Shown here: piece by piece, positions 1 through 4,198 of the stretch
How positions within the stretch are numbered: the stretch's first letter is position 1
Layout: each line of letters opens with the position of its first letter
From: Oscillibacter sp.
GTDB lineage: Bacteria; Bacillota; Clostridia; Oscillospirales; Oscillospiraceae
Assembly (NCBI GenBank): GCA_017447005.1
Contig: JAFSOM010000293.1
Coordinates: 1 to 9,261 of the forward strand
DNA: 9,261 nt
Direction: 5' to 3'
Notes under the pieces: model-generated
The model's database searches: none
Seen by the model: the letters and a program-made list of their open reading frames with translations, nothing else
Told to the model about the DNA's origin: nothing
Position numbers and translations under genes: made by a program

Positions 1-31
1 ATGCCCCTTCGTCGTGTCCGCCCCCTTTCGC

Positions 32-163
32 TTACTCCTCTTCGCAACCCATGTAATACATGTAGTCGTCGCACTCGTGCGCGGGGTCTTCCAGCGTACA
101 GGCTCCGGTGTCCTCATCGTAATGCGGACAGCCGAAATCGCCTGACGGACATTGATGTTTCAT
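32..163 (-). CDS. small cysteine-rich hypothetical protein (43 aa)
   Basis: I do not recognise this protein. It starts at ATG 163, eighteen bases after the preceding stop, behind an AAGGGGGAG ribosome binding site, and ends with TAA at 32-34. The 43 residues include five cysteines (5, 12, 22, 31, 40), spaced C-x6-C-x9-C-x8-C-x8-C, plus histidines at 3, 14 and 29. The rest is strongly acidic, with an MYYM stretch near the end and an EEE tail. There is no signal peptide or membrane segment. The spacing suggests a small metal-binding or disulfide-bearing fold, but that is inference. It is the last complete gene of the minus-strand operon. After its stop the same purine-rich AAAGGGGG signal recurs, so another gene probably starts beyond the left edge. 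It is too short for normal ORF thresholds; the start, ribosome site and operon position are the support. Confidence 0.6.
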   Translation of the reverse strand: MKHQCPSGDFGCPHYDEDTGACTLEDPAHECDDYMYYMGCEEE

Positions 164-211
164 GACAACTCCCCCTTTCGCTTACTCCTCCGCGCCGTCC
201 GTCCGGGCGGC
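161..211 (-). repeat. gene-junction repeat, copy 1
   Basis: This is one of three near-identical junctions in the operon. Reading on the minus strand it has a GCCGCCCGGACGGACGG core encoding AARTDG, a short tail and stop codon, then GCGAAAGGGGGAGTTGTC and the ATG of the next gene. Here it joins the 59-aa and 43-aa genes. On the plus strand the core can fold as a GC-rich stem with a four-base loop, followed by a weakly T-rich stretch. Confidence 0.75.
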
Positions 212-361
212 GGCTCTTTTCGGCGCGTACCCCTTGAGAAGTCCGCCCTCGTCGCCCCACTCCGATTTTCCCGGCCTGCGGGAATACGGCTTCGTAAAGC
301 GGTGCGCCTCGTGCGGCTCCCAGCGGGGAATCACCCCCCGCGTCGTCCGCGCGCTATCCAT
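182..361 (-). CDS. hypothetical protein (59 aa)
   Basis: No family is recognised. The start is ATG 361, seventeen bases after the upstream stop, with AAGGGGGAG at a good distance. Longer readings of this frame run back through the 116-aa gene and are shadows. The product is basic, with many Arg, Lys and Pro residues; its middle reads RWEPHEAHRFTKPYSRRPGK. It ends in RAAARTDGAEE, nearly the tail of the two upstream proteins, because the repeated junction DNA is translated here as well. No cysteine motif, signal peptide or membrane segment is seen. It may be a small nucleic-acid-binding or accessory protein of the element, but nothing in the sequence fixes a role. Confidence 0.6.
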   Translation of the reverse strand: MDSARTTRGVIPRWEPHEAHRFTKPYSRRPGKSEWGDEGGLLKGYAPKRAAARTDGAEE

Positions 362-405
362 TGCTACTCCCCCTTTCGTCACTCCGCGCCGTCCGTCCGG
401 GCGGC
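359..405 (-). repeat. gene-junction repeat, copy 2
   Basis: This is the second copy of the junction, between the 116-aa and 59-aa genes. It has the same GCCGCCCGGACGGACGG core encoding AARTDG, but the stop is TGA rather than TAA. The last bases before the start differ (GTAGCA instead of GTTGTC) while the AAAGGGGGAG ribosome site is unchanged. Confidence 0.75.
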
Positions 406-729
406 TTTGCCGTTCCACGAGACGAACACCGCGCCCCCGCCGCCCGGGAAAACCTCGCCTTCCAGAAAGTCCCGGAACCGTCGCGCCGCCGCCCCCGCGT
501 CTAAGCCGTCGATACGGACGCAGTCCGCGCCGTCGGTCATGCACAGGTCTACCGTAGCGGGCAGCGGAAACTCGTCGAGCGCGTCGGCCCGCGCCGTCAG
601 AATGAGGTCTACCAGCTTATGCGCCGCCTCGAAATCCTCGTCGCCGTACTTTGTCCCTTTGGAGTATTCGCACACGACATCGGTCAAAACTTTGGACAGC
701 TCCTTGTCCAGCGTCAGCTTGAAAGCCAT
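379..729 (-). CDS. hypothetical protein with a C-terminal domain shared with the adjacent XRE regulator (116 aa)
   Basis: The start is ATG 729, behind AAGGGGGAG and eighteen bases after the stop of the XRE gene. Residues 1-55 look helical (LDKELSKVLTDVVCEYSKGT, then EDFEAAHKLVDLILTARADA) and I do not recognise them. Residues 59-105 hold a domain nearly repeated in the neighbouring XRE protein: TVDLCMTDGADCVRIDG, a helix with RRFRDFLE, then PGGGGAVFVSW. The tail is AARTDGAE. The shared part is similar at the DNA level too, so one copy arose by duplication or recombination. The pattern of strand, helix and glycine turn followed by a hydrophobic strand suggests a small alpha/beta fold, but I can assign no activity. 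Pairing with an HTH protein carrying the same domain suggests the two may interact, or sense the same signal. Confidence 0.75.
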   Translation of the reverse strand: MAFKLTLDKELSKVLTDVVCEYSKGTKYGDEDFEAAHKLVDLILTARADALDEFPLPATVDLCMTDGADCVRIDGLDAGAAARRFRDFLEGEVFPGGGGAVFVSWNGKAARTDGAE

Positions 730-774
730 GACAACTCCCCCTTTCGCTTACTTCGCGCCGTCCGTCCGGGCGGC
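727..774 (-). repeat. gene-junction repeat, copy 3
   Basis: This is the third copy of the junction, between the XRE gene and the 116-aa gene. It has the GCCGCCCGGACGGACGG core, TAA stop, GCGAAAGGGGGAGTTGTC and ATG. On the plus strand the core reads as a stem of seven pairs (one of them G-U) with a four-base loop, followed by GTTGTTTTT. That resembles a weak terminator pointing against the operon. Confidence 0.75.
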
Positions 775-1248
775 GTTGTTTTTCGGATACCCGGCCCACG
801 AGACGAACACCGCGCCCCCGCCGCCCGGGAGAATCTGGAACTCCAGAAACTCCCGGAACCGCCGCACGGCTTCCTCAACGTTCGCGCCGTCGAACCGGAC
901 GCAGTCCCCGCCGTCAGTCATGCACAGGTCAACCGTCCCGGACGGCTCCGGCTCCGGCGTTACGGGCGGCGAGCGCGATTCCGGCTCTTTCCCCATACGG
1001 GCGGCGTACTCTTCCTTTCGCATACCCTCCCAGCGTCTAAACCGCTCGTCCGGTCTCGGGCCTAACTCATACGCCAACGCCTGTAGCTCTTGGAGCGTGG
1101 GAATCACGTCTCCTTTTTCCCAGAGGTAAATGTCATCCACTTTGCAAGGGTTAATGGGCCGGCTACTAGAGCGCAACGCTTTTGCAAGACTTGGCCGCGT
1201 CATTCCTTGCGATTCCCGTAGATTTCGGATTTCCTCTCCAAGCGTCAT
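748..1248 (-). CDS. XRE-family (Cro/CI-type HTH) regulator with unusual C-terminal domain (166 aa)
   Basis: The protein begins at ATG 1248, which overlaps the stop of the upstream gene in an ATGA arrangement; the longer reading to 1335 lacks such a signal. Residues 1-65 form a helix-turn-helix of the XRE type: MTLGEEIRNLRESQGMTRPS, LAKAL, then IYLWEKGDVIPTLQELQALA, the usual helix 4-5 signature. Residues 66-100 are a charged, proline-rich linker. Residues 105-151 carry the TVDLCMTDGGDCVRFDG ... PGGGGAVFVSW domain also found in the next gene. The tail is AARTDGAK. XRE proteins bind operator DNA as dimers, usually near their own promoter. Here a likely target is the divergent region at 1470-1620, with the novel domain as a possible sensor or oligomerisation module (inference). 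Ordinary XRE proteins of this size do not carry such a tail as far as I know. Confidence 0.85.
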   Translation of the reverse strand: MTLGEEIRNLRESQGMTRPSLAKALRSSSRPINPCKVDDIYLWEKGDVIPTLQELQALAYELGPRPDERFRRWEGMRKEEYAARMGKEPESRSPPVTPEPEPSGTVDLCMTDGGDCVRFDGANVEEAVRRFREFLEFQILPGGGGAVFVSWAGYPKNNAARTDGAK

Positions 1249-1442
1249 GTCTTCGTCTCCGTCTCCGCGCCGTCCTCCCGGAAGCGCGTCCACTCCTGCC
1301 GTTGCTGTGCTCCCAGACGAATAAGGTACAAGCACACCTGCGACTTAGGCATCCGACTGAATTTAGGAATGGCTCTCATTCTTTCGATTGCCGTTTCAAC
1401 GTCGGGCGGAATCGAAAGAAGAAGCCTTGGCAAATGCGTCAC
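1245..1442 (-). CDS. ribbon-helix-helix DNA-binding protein (65 aa)
   Basis: I chose GTG 1442 because GGAGAGGAGGAG sits just upstream; the frame also extends to a TTG at 1463, which would put that site inside the gene. Residues 4-13 (LPRLLLSIPP) look like the beta strand, DVETAIERMRAIP the first helix, and KSQVCLYLIRLGAQQR the second helix of a MetJ/Arc-type fold. The C-terminal tail is charged and probably disordered. Such proteins bind short operator repeats as dimers of dimers and often control plasmid or mobile-element genes. It is the first gene of the five-gene operon and overlaps the XRE gene by four bases, so the two are probably translated together. The strong candidate promoter at 1489-1517 with flanking inverted repeats suggests autoregulation. 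Confidence 0.75.
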   Translation of the reverse strand: MTHLPRLLLSIPPDVETAIERMRAIPKFSRMPKSQVCLYLIRLGAQQRQEWTRFREDGAETETKT

Positions 1443-1471
1443 TTTGTCTCCTCCTCTCCACAATAGTCCAG

Positions 1472-1517
1472 CAGTGGTGTACTAACTAATGATAGCATGA
1501 GTGAACCACTGACGCAA
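1472..1517 (-). promoter_or_regulatory. promoter of the minus-strand operon, flanked by inverted repeats
   Basis: On the minus strand a TTGCGT -35 (1512-1517) and a TATCAT -10 (1489-1494) are 17 bases apart, and the -10 is preceded by TG in the extended position. Perfect 7-base arms, CAGTGGT (1472-1478) and ACCACTG (1505-1511), bracket the -10. A second short palindrome, AGTG-AAC-CACT, lies at 1500-1510 in the spacer. A repressor bound here would block the polymerase. Which of the three nearby regulators binds is not shown. Confidence 0.7.
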
Positions 1518-1569
1518 TATGGCAAAATATACAAAAATACATGTTTGTTTTTGGAACAGGTATATAGCT

Positions 1570-1605
1570 TGTAACTTGCGCAAAGTGTAACTTTTATGAT
1601 ATAAT
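1570..1605 (+). promoter_or_regulatory. promoter with direct-repeat operator for the plus-strand regulator
   Basis: A perfect TATAAT -10 lies at 1600-1605 and a weak TTGCGC -35 at 1576-1581, 18 bases apart. TGTAACTT occurs twice, at 1570-1577 and 1586-1593, sixteen bases apart and overlapping the -35 and spacer. TTGCGCAA at 1576-1583 is a perfect 8-base palindrome. Short direct repeats over a core promoter are typical operators for ribbon-helix-helix repressors, so autoregulation by the gene just downstream is plausible. Confidence 0.65.
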
Positions 1606-1631
1606 AAGTGTGAATTAAGGGGGTGAACGGC

Positions 1632-1928
1632 ATGACGAACAAGCCGCGTTTTTCCATTTCATTAGACCCGGAACTGGCGGAAAAGGTGAACGAATACCGC
1701 TTTAATCGCAGAATTACCACGCAAAGCAAAGCAATCCAGCGGTTAATCAAACTGGGCTTTGACAGCATGGAAAATGACGGAAATTCCGCTTCCGCATATG
1801 AGACCGAACTTGACAATCAGGAGCACGAGCTTATTCGGATTGCGCGGGAGCTTGACCCTTCCCGTCAGGAACTGCTTCTCCAGATTGCGGAAGTAATCGC
1901 TCAGAAAGATTCTCCGCATATGCAATAA
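1632..1928 (+). CDS. ribbon-helix-helix DNA-binding protein with C-terminal helical extension (98 aa)
   Basis: ATG 1632 is preferred because AAGGGGGTG ends six bases upstream; an in-frame GTG at 1623 lies inside that site. Residues 3-12 (NKPRFSISLD) give the DNA-binding beta strand, PELAEKVNEYRFNRRI the first helix, and TQSKAIQRLIKLGFD the second helix, a clear MetJ/Arc/CopG-type pattern. A polar linker follows. The C-terminal helix ELIRIARELDPSRQELLLQI is probably a dimerisation or partner-binding segment. It has its own promoter with repeated TGTAACTT boxes, and is divergent from the minus-strand operon, like a two-way regulatory switch. Its last 98 bases lie opposite the 3' part of the 54-aa gene on the other strand. 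Targets are unknown. Confidence 0.85.
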   Translation: MTNKPRFSISLDPELAEKVNEYRFNRRITTQSKAIQRLIKLGFDSMENDGNSASAYETELDNQEHELIRIARELDPSRQELLLQIAEVIAQKDSPHMQ

Positions 1929-1995
1929 AGCCTTCCCGGTGTTCCGGCGTCATGCGCCGGAACAGTTCTATGAGGTACATATAGTAGCTGTCCAT
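1831..1995 (-). CDS. small helical hypothetical protein antisense to the regulator's 3' end (54 aa)
   Basis: The start is ATG 1995, preceded by AAAGGGGGTGACGAA, the same strong ribosome site style as its neighbours. Residues 1-32 look like two amphipathic helices (MDSYYMYLIELFRRM, then TPEHREGFIAYAENLSERLL) and residues 35-54 a polar, disordered tail. The TPEHREGFIAYAENL part resembles helical segments often seen in small Bacillota regulators. It also echoes the C-terminal helix of the plus-strand gene (LDPSRQELLLQIAEVI), though the two are on opposite strands. I do not recognise a family. The gene runs tail to tail over 98 bases with the ribbon-helix-helix gene, so the two mRNAs would be partly complementary. 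No convincing promoter lies directly upstream, and a terminator-like hairpin at 2031-2054 faces it. Confidence 0.55.
   Translation of the reverse strand: MDSYYMYLIELFRRMTPEHREGFIAYAENLSERLLPQSGEAVPDGKGQAPAQSE
1941..1963. other. perfect 9-bp hairpin after the regulator stop codon
   Basis: GTTCCGGCG and CGCCGGAAC form a perfect nine-base stem with a five-base loop, thirteen bases past the stop of the plus-strand regulator. There is no U-rich tract after it, so it is a weak terminator at best, perhaps an mRNA 3' stabiliser. On the other strand the same bases encode FRRMTPEH of the 54-aa protein. Confidence 0.5.
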
Positions 1996-2030
1996 TTCGT
2001 CACCCCCTTTCGGACGCGGCGAAATGGTAC

Positions 2031-2054
2031 AAAAAAAGCCGCCCGAACGGACGG
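2031..2054 (-). terminator. rho-independent terminator-like hairpin on the minus strand (gene-junction repeat, copy 4)
   Basis: On the minus strand CCGTCC-GTTC-GGGCGG (2054-2039) folds into a six-pair stem with a four-base loop and is followed by C and seven T. On the plus strand the same bases (2038-2054) are the GCCGCCCG-ACGGACGG core found at three junctions of the minus operon, here just before the GGAGGA ribosome site of the J-like gene. It would stop antisense transcription entering from the integrase side. Confidence 0.65.
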
Positions 2055-2065
2055 AGGAACCCAAA

Positions 2066-2443
2066 ATGAATATTTCTTTCTTTTACGATGTATTAGATAT
2101 TCATGAAAATTGTAGTGAAGAGGCATTATACATTGCGTATCAAAAGAAAATGGAGCAATTTTCGGAATACGCGAAAATTGGTCCGCATTCCTCTTTTGTG
2201 ACGTATCCCGGTGGTTTACGCAATGGCATTTGGTTTTACAACGTCGCTTACCTGAGCCTTTCGCGCAAATGCTACACTTTGAGTAGCAAAGAAGATAAGG
2301 ACAAGTACAAGAAACTGGTTGACGCGTATCAAAAGGATAAGCGGCACAATGATTTAGTCCTTTTTTTGTTACGTGTTCTATATTTTCTCTTCGTAGTTGT
2401 CATTCTTACATTATGGGAACTTCTTCGTTCTTCTCGTTCATAA
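2066..2443 (+). CDS. J-domain-like protein without HPD motif, with C-terminal membrane anchor (125 aa)
   Basis: ATG 2066 is chosen for the GGAGGA site seven bases upstream; an earlier ATG at 2024 has no such signal. Residues 5-35 (FFYDVLDIHENCSEEALYIA...) match the opening of a J domain, where YxVLxI and an SEEAxxxAYxKK helix are usual. Residues 60-92 (VAYLSLSRKCYTLSSKEDKDKYKK...) resemble its later helices (AYxxLSxxxxxxKYxxL). The HPD tripeptide that lets J proteins stimulate DnaK is missing; the loop reads EYAKIGPHSS. Residues 96-120 form one strongly hydrophobic segment, so the protein is probably tail-anchored with the J-like part in the cytoplasm. Base composition is clearly more AT-rich than the neighbours, indicating separate acquisition. 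It may be a degenerate co-chaperone or a membrane scaffold of the element. Real coding seems likely; the exact function is unknown. Confidence 0.65.
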   Translation: MNISFFYDVLDIHENCSEEALYIAYQKKMEQFSEYAKIGPHSSFVTYPGGLRNGIWFYNVAYLSLSRKCYTLSSKEDKDKYKKLVDAYQKDKRHNDLVLFLLRVLYFLFVVVILTLWELLRSSRS

Positions 2444-2447
2444 GCAC

Positions 2448-2476
2448 ATGACAAGCGGCGGTGGACGTGGTACAAT
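2448..2476 (+). promoter_or_regulatory. promoter of integrase 1
   Basis: ATGACA (2448-2453) and TACAAT (2471-2476) each match the sigma-A consensus at five of six bases and are 17 bases apart. The predicted start falls near 2483, giving a leader of about 114 nucleotides before integrase 1. It begins four bases after the stop codon of the J-like gene. Confidence 0.7.
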
Positions 2477-2482
2477 GCAAAG

Positions 2483-2509
2483 AGCCGCCCCCGGCGAAAA
2501 GGGGCGGCT
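2483..2509 (+). promoter_or_regulatory. 5'-terminal leader hairpin of the integrase 1 mRNA
   Basis: AGCCGCCCC and GGGGCGGCT form a perfect nine-pair stem with a nine-base loop ending in GAAAA, placed at the predicted transcription start. No U-tract follows, so it is not an ordinary terminator. A perfect 5' stem usually protects an mRNA or controls its fate. The rest of the leader holds two further GCAAGGGGGTT-like boxes; only the last (2583-2589) is positioned as a ribosome site. Confidence 0.55.
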
Positions 2510-2596
2510 ACGTGTAAGGGAGTTGTCCACGGCAAGGGGGTTGCGGGACGCCCCCATTATACGCGATAACGCCGAAAATCGCAAGGGGGTTTCGGG

Positions 2597-3766
2597 ATGA
2601 TTTGCAAGAAATGCAAGGCGGAAGTTCCGCAAGACGCGGCGTACTGTCCGTACTGCGGGCGGCGTCTGGCCCCGGACACGCGCAAGGCCCTGAAACGCGC
2701 CAACGGCATGGGCACGGTCTACAAGTTGCAGGGGCAACGCCTTCGGCGTCCGTGGGTGGCCGCGAAACGCCGCGTGATACTGGGCTACTACGACACCAAA
2801 ACGGCGGCGCTGGAAGCCTTGGAGCGCGTCGCGGCCATGGACTTGACCGAGAAATACAATATGACGTTCGCGCAGGTGTTTGAGGCGTGGAAGGAAGAAC
2901 ACTACCGGGAAATCACGGCGGCGGGAATCGCCACGTACAACCGGGCCTTTGAGGTGTTCCGGAGTTTGCACGAGAGGAAGTTCCGTTCCCTCCGCACGGC
3001 GGACTTCCAGCGCGTCATGGACGCCCACGCCGGAAAAACCCACAGCACGCTGTCAAAGTACAAGCAACTGCTCACGCAGATGAGCCGTTGGGCCATGCGC
3101 GAGGAAATCATCACGACGAACTTTGCAACTTACGTCCGACTGCCGGAGAACGTGCGCAAGGAAAAGGAAATCTTCACGGCGGAGGAAATCGCCGCGTTGG
3201 AATCGGCGTCCGGCAACAGCGACGCCGCGAAAATCACGCTCATGCTCATTTATACCGGTATGCGTATCGGCGAACTGTTCAAACTGCCGCTTTCCGATTA
3301 CCATGAATCGTATGTTATCGGCGGGGAAAAGACGGCGGCGGGTCGGAATCGCGTCATCCCTATCCGGCCCGAGGGCCGCGCCTATTTCGCTTACTTTGCC
3401 GCGATTGCCACGGGCGACTTGCTCCTGTCCGGTTACGCGGGCAATCAGGATACGCACAACTTCCGTACCCGGGACTATTACCCGCTCCTGAAACGTCTGG
3501 GCATTGCCCGCAAGACGCCCCACGCCACGCGTCACACCTACGCCAGCGAGGCGCGGCGAATGGGTATGCCGCCGGAAATCCTCCAGCGGATTCTTGGTCA
3601 CGCGAGTTACTCCACGACGGCGAACATTTACGTGCACACGGAGATTTCGACGCTTATCGCGGCGGTGGAAGCTCCGTCGCGGGGAACTGAGACATTTAGT
3701 AACGCTGTAGTAACCGAAAACGGCCTTGCCCTTCCGACGCCGCGTGAAAATTTCAAAAAGCCTTGA
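2597..3766 (+). CDS. tyrosine recombinase (integrase 1) with N-terminal zinc ribbon (389 aa)
   Basis: This is a site-specific recombinase that cuts and rejoins DNA through a covalent tyrosine intermediate. ATG 2597 follows AAGGGGG. Residues 1-24 are a zinc ribbon: cysteines 3, 6, 17 and 20 in CKKC and CPYC pairs. Residues about 36-80 look like the arm-binding beta-sheet region (KRRVILGYYDTKTAALEALE), and 85-180 are the SAM-like core-binding domain. Residues 190-360 are the catalytic domain, with R223 (TGMRIGEL), K245, H309/R312 (HATRHTYAS), H335 (GHASYSTT) and Y345 (NIYVHTE). All catalytic residues are present, so it should be active. The gene ends 50 bases before a tRNA-Val 3' fragment, the usual int-att arrangement for an element inserted in a tRNA gene. 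The zinc ribbon is an uncommon addition and may help DNA binding or partner contact. Confidence 0.95.
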   Translation: MICKKCKAEVPQDAAYCPYCGRRLAPDTRKALKRANGMGTVYKLQGQRLRRPWVAAKRRVILGYYDTKTAALEALERVAAMDLTEKYNMTFAQVFEAWKEEHYREITAAGIATYNRAFEVFRSLHERKFRSLRTADFQRVMDAHAGKTHSTLSKYKQLLTQMSRWAMREEIITTNFATYVRLPENVRKEKEIFTAEEIAALESASGNSDAAKITLMLIYTGMRIGELFKLPLSDYHESYVIGGEKTAAGRNRVIPIRPEGRAYFAYFAAIATGDLLLSGYAGNQDTHNFRTRDYYPLLKRLGIARKTPHATRHTYASEARRMGMPPEILQRILGHASYSTTANIYVHTEISTLIAAVEAPSRGTETFSNAVVTENGLALPTPRENFKKP

Positions 3767-3816
3767 TTTTACGGGCAAAGCGGCTTTAGGCCGTTTAAGG
3801 GAAATAGCCCGTTCCG

Positions 3817-3862
3817 CTTGACGTGCAGGGGGTCACAGGTTCGAGTCCTGTATCGTCCACCA
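3817..3862 (+). other. attachment-site core: 3' half of tRNA-Val(GAC)
   Basis: The sequence starts at the anticodon arm (CTTGACGTGCAGG, anticodon GAC), has the variable loop GGGTC, the T arm with GGTTCGAGTC flanked by ACAGG and CCTGT, then ATCGTCC, A and CCA. No matching GGACGAT acceptor 5' strand or D arm lies upstream, so it is a fragment and not a working gene. The bases before 3817 pair only partly with the anticodon stem (mismatch at one position), which places the crossover near the anticodon loop. Tyrosine recombinases commonly use this segment of tRNA genes as a core site. Two integrase genes point at it from both sides. Confidence 0.85.
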
Positions 3863-3912
3863 AGCCGAAATCCTTTACACCCCGCATGGTGTGAAGGGTT
3901 TCGGCTATTTTT
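3863..3912 (+). terminator. rho-independent terminator after the tRNA-Val fragment
   Basis: AGCCGAAATCCTTTACACC (3863-3881) pairs with 3888-3906 over 19 positions, with only two G-U pairs and a six-base loop; ATTTTTG follows. It lies directly after the CCA end, so it is the natural terminator of the displaced tRNA. Its survival suggests the tRNA 3' end and terminator were carried together. It would also shield the integrase 2 region from integrase 1 transcripts. Confidence 0.85.
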
Positions 3913-4198
3913 GCGTCTGAAACGGCGTGCGCCGGACACGGACAAATGTTGCCTTGTGTTGCCAAATACCCCCTGATTTGGGGCCTGTAGCTGTATGAAG
4001 CTGTACGGGGCTGTACGGGACGCCGCAATTTTTGGGACGCTTTTCGGGGAAAATCCGCTTTTTTAGGAATATCGCCGAAAAGTTGCAAAATCCAAGCCCT
4101 GTAAGCAACGGAGCAGTAACCGGACAGGCCGTCTTGAAGCTGTACAGGCTGTATATCCGGGCATTCCCTGTCAATGTCTGTCCAAGCCCTTGCGCATG
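3913..4198. repeat. candidate recombinase arm-binding region with phased GCTGTA repeats
   Basis: I see no believable gene in these 286 bases between the tRNA core and the end of integrase 2. Three units, AGCTGTATGA, AGCTGTACGG and GGCTGTACGG, follow one another at a 10-base period at 3989-4018. A second cluster (TGAAGCTGTACAGGCTGTA, 4135-4153) repeats TGAAGCTGTAC from 3996. TCCAAGCCCT occurs at 4091-4100 and 4181-4190. Helically phased short repeats between a core site and an integrase gene are what arm-type sites look like. Integrase 2, whose gene ends at 4199, is the likely user. This is inference from layout. Confidence 0.55.

Noticed and set aside
152..1129. Plus-strand frame of 325 aa
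   Set aside because: It is antisense to four minus-strand genes with ribosome sites; the internal repetition comes from the duplicated domain and junction repeats, and there is no ribosome site.
3053..3778. Minus-strand frame of 241 aa opposite integrase 1
   Set aside because: It is a shadow of the integrase coding frame in GC-rich DNA, with no ribosome site and no recognisable domain.
3767..3816. Complete tRNA gene upstream of the CCA end
   Set aside because: There is no acceptor 5' strand matching ATCGTCC, no D arm, and the anticodon stem has a mismatch, so only the 3' half is present.
3795..4088. Minus-strand frame of 97 aa ending in DDTGLEPVTPCTSS
   Set aside because: That ending is the antisense translation of a tRNA 3' half, a well-known false protein; the frame crosses the tRNA fragment and its terminator.
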